From: UBA7398 sp963978235
GTDB taxonomy: Bacteria; Actinomycetota; Actinomycetes; Nanopelagicales; Nanopelagicaceae
Length of the DNA stretch: 18,860 bases
Direction: 5' to 3'
Assembly: GCA_963978235.1 (NCBI GenBank)
Contig: CAXBQM010000015.1
Span: 1-18,860, forward strand
Shown: positions 14,153-18,860 of the stretch, in pieces
Layout: the number at the start of each line of letters is the position of its first letter
Numbering within the stretch: the stretch's first letter is position 1
Program-made: the position numbers and the translations under genes
Notes under the pieces: model-generated
Seen by the model: the letters and a program-made list of their open reading frames with translations, nothing else
What the model was told of the DNA's origin: nothing
Databases searched by the model: none

Positions 14153-15421
14153 ATGACTTTCTATGGACCTGATTTCGACCAATTACAACGCCAAGATCCA
14201 GATATTGCTGCAGTAGTACTCTCGGAATTAGAGCGACAACGAGAAAACTTGCAATTGATTGCGAGTGAAAATTTCACTTCGCCAGCAGTCTTAGCAGCGC
14301 TTGGTTCAACGCTCTCCAACAAATATGCGGAAGGGTATCCAGGAAAGCGTTATTACGGTGGTTGTGAAGAAGTAGATAAAGTCGAAACGATTGGCATAGA
14401 ACGAGCAAAGTCTCTCTTTGGTGCAGAGCATGCAAATCTCCAACCACATTCAGGTGCAAGTGCAAACGTGGCTGTGTATCAAGCATTTACCAAACCAGGG
14501 GATACCGTTTTAGCAATGTCATTGCCGCACGGTGGCCACCTGACTCATGGCTCGAAAGTAAATTTCTCTGGTAAGTGGTTCTCAATTGTTTCTTATGGAG
14601 TGCGAGCCGATAACGAACTCATTGATTACGACGAACTTCGTTCCCTTGCGCGCGAACACAAACCTAAGATGATTTGTAGCGGCGCAACAGCATATCCATC
14701 CCTGATTGATTTCAAAACGGTTCGAGAAATTTGTGATGAAGTTGGTGCAATTATGTGGGTCGATGCAGCTCACTTCATTGGATTAGTTGCTGGAAAAGCG
14801 ATTCCATCACCAGTTCCATACGCAGATGTAGTCTCTTTTACAACACATAAAGTGTTACGTGGTCCACGAGGCGGCATGATTCTCAGTAAAGCGGCGCATG
14901 CAGCTGCGATTGATAAAGCAGTATTTCCAGGAATGCAGGGTGGACCAATTATGAGCGCTGTTGCTGGCAAAGCGATTGCGCTGAAAGAGTGTGCTACCGC
15001 CGAATATCAGACATACGCAAAGAACGTGATAAAGAATTGTCAGGTTCTAGCCAGTTCGCTAGAGAAAGAAGGAATGCGCGCTGTCTCAGGTGGAACGCAA
15101 ACGCATCTTGCACTTATTGATATTCGGAAAACTGGCGTCAATGGCAAAGTTGCCGATGAACGATGTGGTGCATCGGGAATAACTCTCAATAAAAACTCAA
15201 TCCCTTACGATCCAGAAACCCCCGCCGTAACAAGCGGAATTCGAGTGGGATCAGCAGCAATCACTACGCAAGGCATGAGTGAGTCAGAGATGCCGCAGAT
15301 TGCATCATTTATTGCTCGCGCCATTCGTGATGGTGGGGATTCAACAAAAGCGGCAGAGATTCGCAGAGAAGTACATGACTTCACATCGAAATTTCCAGTT
15401 TATAAACAATCCAGTAAATGA
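14153..15421 (+). CDS. glyA: Serine hydroxymethyltransferase
   Basis: This PLP enzyme interconverts serine and glycine with tetrahydrofolate, the main source of one-carbon units. At 422 residues it has normal length. Motifs include YPGKRYYGGCEEVD (62-75), HSGASANVAVY (99-109), D204 and H207 near the cofactor ring, and the PLP lysine K233 in FTTHKVLRGPRGG. It starts 9 bp after the Sua5-like gene and precedes the WecA-like gene by 13 bp. In M. tuberculosis glyA lies elsewhere, so its place here is an insertion relative to that order. A glyA in this position is, as far as I recall, also found in streptomycetes. Confidence 0.97.
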   Translation: MTFYGPDFDQLQRQDPDIAAVVLSELERQRENLQLIASENFTSPAVLAALGSTLSNKYAEGYPGKRYYGGCEEVDKVETIGIERAKSLFGAEHANLQPHSGASANVAVYQAFTKPGDTVLAMSLPHGGHLTHGSKVNFSGKWFSIVSYGVRADNELIDYDELRSLAREHKPKMICSGATAYPSLIDFKTVREICDEVGAIMWVDAAHFIGLVAGKAIPSPVPYADVVSFTTHKVLRGPRGGMILSKAAHAAAIDKAVFPGMQGGPIMSAVAGKAIALKECATAEYQTYAKNVIKNCQVLASSLEKEGMRAVSGGTQTHLALIDIRKTGVNGKVADERCGASGITLNKNSIPYDPETPAVTSGIRVGSAAITTQGMSESEMPQIASFIARAIRDGGDSTKAAEIRREVHDFTSKFPVYKQSSK

Positions 15422-15434
15422 ACGATTTAATTAA

Positions 15435-16523
15435 ATGCGTGAATATCTTTTAACCGGGCTTGTAGCAGCAGCGCTCTGTTATGTATTGACACCTTTCATT
15501 AGAAATATGGCAATACGTTTTAAAGCGATGGCCGATGTACGTGAACGAGATATCCATAATGTGAGTACGCCTCGATGGGGAGGGGTTTCAATGTGGCTTG
15601 CAATGGGTCTGACTTTGCTCTTTGCGCAACATATGAGACTTGTAGGCCGCGCATATTCACGTGAATTATTAGGAATTTTTTTAGCTGCAACTTTTGTTTT
15701 AATCCTTGGCGCACTTGATGACAAATTTGAACTTGATGCAGTCACAAAATTAGCTGGTCAAGCACTTGCCGCAGGGATCTTGTTAATCAATGGCGTGCAA
15801 GTTCTCTGGCTTCCGATTAATGGCGTGTTGATCTTGCCTGCAAATATCGGTCAACTTCTTACAGTCATTATTGTTGTGGTAATTATTAATGCGGTGAATT
15901 TCATCGATGGGTTAGATGGACTTGCAGTAGGAGTGGTTGCAATCGCGGCAAGTTGTTTCTTTGCTTTTTCTTATCTCCTAGCGGTCTTGAATGGTTTTAC
16001 TCGCGCCGGAGCGCCATCGTTGATGACAATAATTTTGGTGGGGTTATGCCTTGGTTTCTTGGCACATAACGCATATCCAGCGCGGATGTTTATGGGGGAT
16101 TCGGGATCGATGTTGCTCGGATTAGTACTTGCGGCATCGGCAATCACGCTCACTGGCCAAATCGATGCAAATGCGCTCTCAGAAGATAATGGCCGATCAA
16201 CACTAGTACCGCTTTTTCTGCCATTCGCAGTTTTAGCAATTCCTCTCTTAGATTTAATCTGGGCAGTCCTTCGAAGAGCCCGCTCTGGAAAATCTCCATT
16301 TGCTCCAGATAAATTGCATTTGCACCATCGCCTACTCAATCATGGCAATTCGCAATACAAGACAACTTTAATTCTATATTTGTGGACCGCTTCGCTAGCG
16401 ATTCCTATTACGGTAGCCGCTTTTACGCCACCATGGATTTCCGTCATTTTAACTCTTGTGTTGGTATTTATTTCGCTATTCTTGAGTTTCAAGACGAATA
16501 CTCGCTCACTTGTTGATCAATGA
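15435..16523 (+). CDS. wecA: WecA/MraY-type undecaprenyl-phosphate sugar-1-phosphate transferase
   Basis: This 362-residue polytopic membrane enzyme moves a UDP-sugar 1-phosphate (probably GlcNAc-1-P) onto polyprenyl phosphate, the first step of cell-wall glycan assembly. It has about ten hydrophobic segments. The conserved cytoplasmic motifs are LDD (94-96), NFIDGLDG (155-162), MFMGDSGS (218-225) and the His-rich PDKLHLHHRL (291-300), which is typical of the WecA/TagO branch rather than MraY. The mycobacterial counterpart at this locus is Rv1302 (rfe/wecA), which starts arabinogalactan linker synthesis. The exact sugar and end product in this organism are unknown. There is no clear Shine-Dalgarno before the ATG, 13 bp after glyA. 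Confidence 0.92.
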   Translation: MREYLLTGLVAAALCYVLTPFIRNMAIRFKAMADVRERDIHNVSTPRWGGVSMWLAMGLTLLFAQHMRLVGRAYSRELLGIFLAATFVLILGALDDKFELDAVTKLAGQALAAGILLINGVQVLWLPINGVLILPANIGQLLTVIIVVVIINAVNFIDGLDGLAVGVVAIAASCFFAFSYLLAVLNGFTRAGAPSLMTIILVGLCLGFLAHNAYPARMFMGDSGSMLLGLVLAASAITLTGQIDANALSEDNGRSTLVPLFLPFAVLAIPLLDLIWAVLRRARSGKSPFAPDKLHLHHRLLNHGNSQYKTTLILYLWTASLAIPITVAAFTPPWISVILTLVLVFISLFLSFKTNTRSLVDQ

Positions 16524-16537
16524 AAGATTGAGGAGCC

Positions 16538-16966
16538 ATGAAGGAAGAAAAGTCAACAGAATTCATCATGTGGGTAGGTGCAATGAAATACGCACTGATA
16601 ATGGGTTGTATTGGAATTCTTGGTGCAGCTCTCTTCACAGGTAAAGCTGGATTTATTGGTGCTCTATTTGCGCAAATAATAGTTGTCATATTCTTTGCCA
16701 TTCATTTACTTGTCTCGCATTATTCAAGAAACTTGCAACCAGTAGGTGTGATGGTAATGGCAGTTTTTTCTTATGTAGCTAAATTAATTGCTATGGCAAT
16801 TTTTCTTTATTTAGTTCTCAGTAATGTCCCAACTCATCTCCTTGATCGCAAGAGTTTTGGAATCGTTGCCGTATTGATCACGCTCGCTTGGTTAATAGGC
16901 GAGATACGTGCGTTTCTGTCGCTGAAACTTGGATTACCGCTTCCACAAAAGCGCAATTTTTCGTAA
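16538..16966 (+). CDS. AtpI-like ATP synthase-associated membrane protein
   Basis: This 142-residue protein has four predicted membrane helices at about 16-34, 38-60, 70-95 and 107-127 and a short basic tail. No catalytic motif is visible. It is placed like the Rv1303-type protein between wecA and atpB. The helix pattern suggests the ATP synthase subunit I family, thought to help c-ring assembly or ion supply. GAGGAG (16529-16534) stands 3 nt before the ATG. Similarity is weak by eye, so the name rests mainly on position and topology. Confidence 0.7.
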   Translation: MKEEKSTEFIMWVGAMKYALIMGCIGILGAALFTGKAGFIGALFAQIIVVIFFAIHLLVSHYSRNLQPVGVMVMAVFSYVAKLIAMAIFLYLVLSNVPTHLLDRKSFGIVAVLITLAWLIGEIRAFLSLKLGLPLPQKRNFS

Positions 16967-16997
16967 CTTTGCGAAACAGTATGGACGTAGATAGATT

Positions 16998-17192
16998 GTG
17001 ACCATGGCGGTTTCAGATGATGGCGCTTTTTGGTCAATTGTTGGATATTTAATTTCAGGCTTTCTCATTTGGGGTGGCCTTGGGTATTTGGCGGACAAGT
17101 TTTTTCACACACAAATCCTCTTTGTATTTGGCATGATGATAGGTGCGGTCGCCTCGCTCTTTCTTATTTGGTCTCGGTTTGTAAAAAAATAG
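16998..17192 (+). CDS. Small AtpZ/AtpI-type two-helix membrane protein
   Basis: This 64-residue protein has two hydrophobic helices (about 12-31 and 40-60). The pattern IWGGLGYLADKFF followed by MMIGAVASLFLIWSRF resembles the AtpZ/ATPase_gene1 family encoded ahead of bacterial F-ATPase operons. The start is GTG at 16998, or ATG at 17004 two codons later; neither has a clear ribosome-binding site. It lies 31 bp after the AtpI-like gene and before the atpB promoter, so it is probably transcribed from the prfA-glyA side. Confidence 0.7.
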   Translation: MTMAVSDDGAFWSIVGYLISGFLIWGGLGYLADKFFHTQILFVFGMMIGAVASLFLIWSRFVKK

Positions 17193-17234
17193 GTTTGGCG
17201 TATCTCACAATTCGTGAGGCTGACCGCAGTAATT

Positions 17235-17263
17235 TTGCCAAAAACTGGCTATCCCCATAGATT
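17235..17263 (+). promoter_or_regulatory. Promoter of the ATP synthase genes
   Basis: TTGCCA (17235-17240) and TAGATT (17258-17263) are separated by exactly 17 bp, the best promoter match in the window. Transcription would begin near 17270, giving a leader of about 60 nt before atpB. The gap 17193-17329 holds nothing else I can support. Confidence 0.65.
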
Positions 17264-17329
17264 AAGCCCCGGTTAAATTCCCCTGTGCCAATCCTTATTG
17301 TCGTATAGCTCAGTCAAAGGAGTTCGGGC

Positions 17330-18112
17330 TTGTCTGTTTTGTTGTCAGGAACTCAAAGTGGATTTAATCCTCCAAGCGCTGCCGACTTTGAATTTGCTCC
17401 AATTTTTGGAAACAGCATATATTTTTCAAAACCAGTTTTTATGGTCGCTCTCTCAGTTATTATAATTTCGGTCTTCTTCATCACATCATCAGCAAAAGCC
17501 GCAGTAGTCCCATCTCGATTCCAGTTTTTCGGGGAGTCAATTTATGGATTTGTTCGCAAAACAATAGGCGAAGAAGTTATTGGTCCAGAGTTCCTCAGAT
17601 TTGTTCCTTACTTATTTTCAATATTTACTTTCGTCCTTGTAAATAATCTTTTTGGAATTGTTCCATTTTTACAATTTCCAACAATGTCCAGAATTGGTTT
17701 TCCAATTTCAATCACAATTTGCACGTACGTTGTGTATCACTTCGTTTCGGTTCGACACAAAGGGTTATTGAACTATCTTAAGGAAATTTGTTTCATGCCA
17801 GGTATTCCAAAACCGGTTTATTTAATTTTAACTCCGGTGGAGCTTGCTACCTATTTCATTACTCGACCATTAACACTTGCAATGCGTTTGTTCGCAAATA
17901 TGTTTGCTGGCCATCTTTTACTTCTCATCTTTACTTTGGGTGGAGAATACCTTCTCCACAGTGGCATTATTTTTAAAGTAATGAGTATTTTTTCTTTTGG
18001 AATGTCTATAGGACTATCATTCTTTGAATTCGGAATTCAATGTCTTCAAGCGTACATATTTACCTTACTTTCAGCTCTCTACATAGCAGGGGCACTTTCG
18101 GATGAACATTAA
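17330..18112 (+). CDS. atpB: F1Fo ATP synthase subunit a
   Basis: This 260-residue polytopic membrane stator subunit forms the proton half-channels beside the c ring. The essential arginine is R186 in the helix segment TLAMRLFANMFAGH, and the last helix carries Q240 in LQAYIFTLLSALYIAG. Helices are visible at about 35-52, 92-112, 124-142, 178-203, 212-231 and 238-256. The start is a rare TTG at 17330, chosen because AAAGGAG (17316-17322) is ideally spaced before it and no ATG occurs nearby upstream in frame. It follows the promoter at 17235-17263 and leads the run atpB-atpE-atpF. Confidence 0.95.
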   Translation: MSVLLSGTQSGFNPPSAADFEFAPIFGNSIYFSKPVFMVALSVIIISVFFITSSAKAAVVPSRFQFFGESIYGFVRKTIGEEVIGPEFLRFVPYLFSIFTFVLVNNLFGIVPFLQFPTMSRIGFPISITICTYVVYHFVSVRHKGLLNYLKEICFMPGIPKPVYLILTPVELATYFITRPLTLAMRLFANMFAGHLLLLIFTLGGEYLLHSGIIFKVMSIFSFGMSIGLSFFEFGIQCLQAYIFTLLSALYIAGALSDEH

Positions 18113-18134
18113 AATCAAAAGTAAAAACGAGAAT

Positions 18135-18165
18135 TTTGTAGTTGTTTTTTTCACAAAACTACAAA
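18135..18165 (+). promoter_or_regulatory. Hairpin in the atpB-atpE spacer
   Basis: TTTGTAGTT (18135-18143) and AACTACAAA (18157-18165) form a perfect 9-bp inverted repeat around a 13-nt loop containing seven T. It is about 50 nt upstream of atpE in a 102-bp spacer, unusually long for this compact region. No T run follows the stem, so a processing or stability element is more likely than a terminator. Confidence 0.55.
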
Positions 18166-18214
18166 GTAACTTTGTCCAGTCGATCGATTGGTCAATACGT
18201 GAAAGGAAAGAGAA

Positions 18215-18421
18215 ATGACAGGTACACTCGCAATCGTGGGCTTCGGCCTTTCGACAATTGGACCAGGTACCGCAACCGGTCTAATTTTCGCGGCATACAT
18301 CAATGGTGTCGCTCGTCAACCAGAAGCTCGAGCAATCTTGCAACCAATCGCATTCCTTGGCTTCGCATTAGCTGAAGCGTTGGCACTTTTTGGTCTTGTT
18401 CTTGCATTCGTTCTCAAATAG
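18215..18421 (+). CDS. atpE: F1Fo ATP synthase subunit c
   Basis: This 68-residue proteolipid is a two-helix hairpin forming the rotor ring. The first helix carries the glycine-rich pattern GFGLSTIGPGTATG (9-22), the polar loop is ARQPEA (33-38), and the ion-binding carboxylate is E54 in ALAEALALFGL. The residue after Glu is Ala rather than the Thr or Ser of sodium-binding rings, pointing to proton coupling. AAAGGA at 18202-18207 is the ribosome-binding site. Confidence 0.96.
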   Translation: MTGTLAIVGFGLSTIGPGTATGLIFAAYINGVARQPEARAILQPIAFLGFALAEALALFGLVLAFVLK

Positions 18422-18465
18422 TCAACGATTGATAATAAGAGCAGAGATTTTTTAGAGAGGTAACG

Positions 18466-18860
18466 ATGCACGTAAGTTATTCAGTCTTGGCAGCGGCAGA
18501 AGAGACACACAGTCCTGTCTTGCCACAGCCTGCCGAAATTATTGTTGGATTGATTGCGTTCTTAATCTTGTTTTACTTACTGAAGACAAGAGCAGTTCCG
18601 AAGTTTGAAGCCGCCTACAAGGCTCGAACTGAAGCGATCGAAGGTGGTATTGCTCGCGCTGAAAAGGCTCAACAAGATGCAGAGGCTGCCTTGCGTCAAT
18701 ACACCGCGCAACTTTCCGATGCAAAGGGTGAAGCCCAAAAACTTCGTGACGAAGCTCGTGCAGAAGGTGCAGCAATTATTGAACAGATGCGAAGTGCAGC
18801 CCAAGAAGAAGCAAATCGAATAACTGCTTCAGCTCGCGCAGCGATTGAGTCAGAACGTCA
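18466..18860 (+). CDS. atpF: F1Fo ATP synthase subunit b (5' part, runs off right edge)
   Basis: An ATG at 18466 after GAGAGG opens a frame with no stop to the window end (131 full codons). A short N-terminal segment is followed by one membrane helix (about 23-44, AEIIVGLIAFLILFYLLK). A long charged Ala/Glu/Arg/Gln-rich amphipathic helix then follows, the peripheral stalk that holds the F1 head. The place after atpE and this layout identify it as atpF. Its C-terminus is outside the window. Confidence 0.93.
   Translation, partial: MHVSYSVLAAAEETHSPVLPQPAEIIVGLIAFLILFYLLKTRAVPKFEAAYKARTEAIEGGIARAEKAQQDAEAALRQYTAQLSDAKGEAQKLRDEARAEGAAIIEQMRSAAQEEANRITASARAAIESER

Noticed and set aside
15971..16339. 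122-codon minus-strand frame opposite the wecA-like gene
   Set aside because: It covers the conserved GDSGS and HLHHRL motifs of the real gene on the other strand and has no recognisable domain.
18142..18375. 77-codon plus-strand frame overlapping atpE
   Set aside because: atpE in the other frame is unmistakable; this frame is Arg/Asn/Ser-rich, without motif or ribosome-binding site.

Overview
The window is a stretch of actinobacterial chromosome, most likely from a freshwater planktonic lineage of the acI / Nanopelagicales type (Candidatus Planktophila or Nanopelagicus relatives). The evidence is an actinorhodopsin gene, moderately AT-rich DNA, very short intergenic gaps, and a gene order (argS-lysA-hom-thrC-thrB-rho-rpmE-prfA-prmC-sua5-like-[glyA]-wecA-like-atpI-like-atpB-atpE-atpF) that matches the Mycobacterium tuberculosis Rv1292-Rv1306 block. 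The taxonomic call is inference; no marker gene was compared.

Positions 1-2748 form an accessory flank. It holds the 3' end of an aquaporin-family channel with a Val-type NPA motif, an LMW-phosphatase-type arsenate reductase ArsC (together a probable arsenic exit module), an actinorhodopsin proton pump closed by a strong hairpin terminator, a small three-helix membrane protein and a GNAT acetyltransferase. A tRNA-Leu(UAG) gene on the minus strand (2796-2879) converges on the GNAT gene and diverges from argS.

Positions 2942-9252 are a tightly packed run of aspartate-family amino-acid genes led by argS: argS, lysA, hom, thrC, thrB, with 2-bp gaps or 1-bp stop/start overlaps. argS seems to be leaderless. 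Its putative -10 box is the mirror image of the one for tRNA-Leu.

Positions 9253-11466 hold rho (with an Arg/Asp/Asn-rich insertion) and rpmE. Each is preceded by its own promoter candidate and a structured leader, and rpmE is followed by a strong terminator.

Positions 11484-17192 hold prfA, prmC, a Sua5/TsaC-family gene with degenerate catalytic motifs, glyA, a WecA/MraY-type lipid-carrier glycosyl-1-phosphate transferase and two small ATP-synthase-associated membrane proteins. From 17235 a recognisable promoter drives the ATP synthase genes atpB (TTG start), atpE and atpF, the last running off the right edge.

Nearly all of the window is conserved core genome. I see no wholly new system. 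The items most worth a second look are the degenerate Sua5-like protein, the symmetric divergent promoter between tRNA-Leu and argS, the arsenic channel/reductase pair, possible L31 autoregulation, and the inter-cistronic hairpins around rho and atpE. No CRISPR array, insertion sequence, prophage or rRNA was seen.
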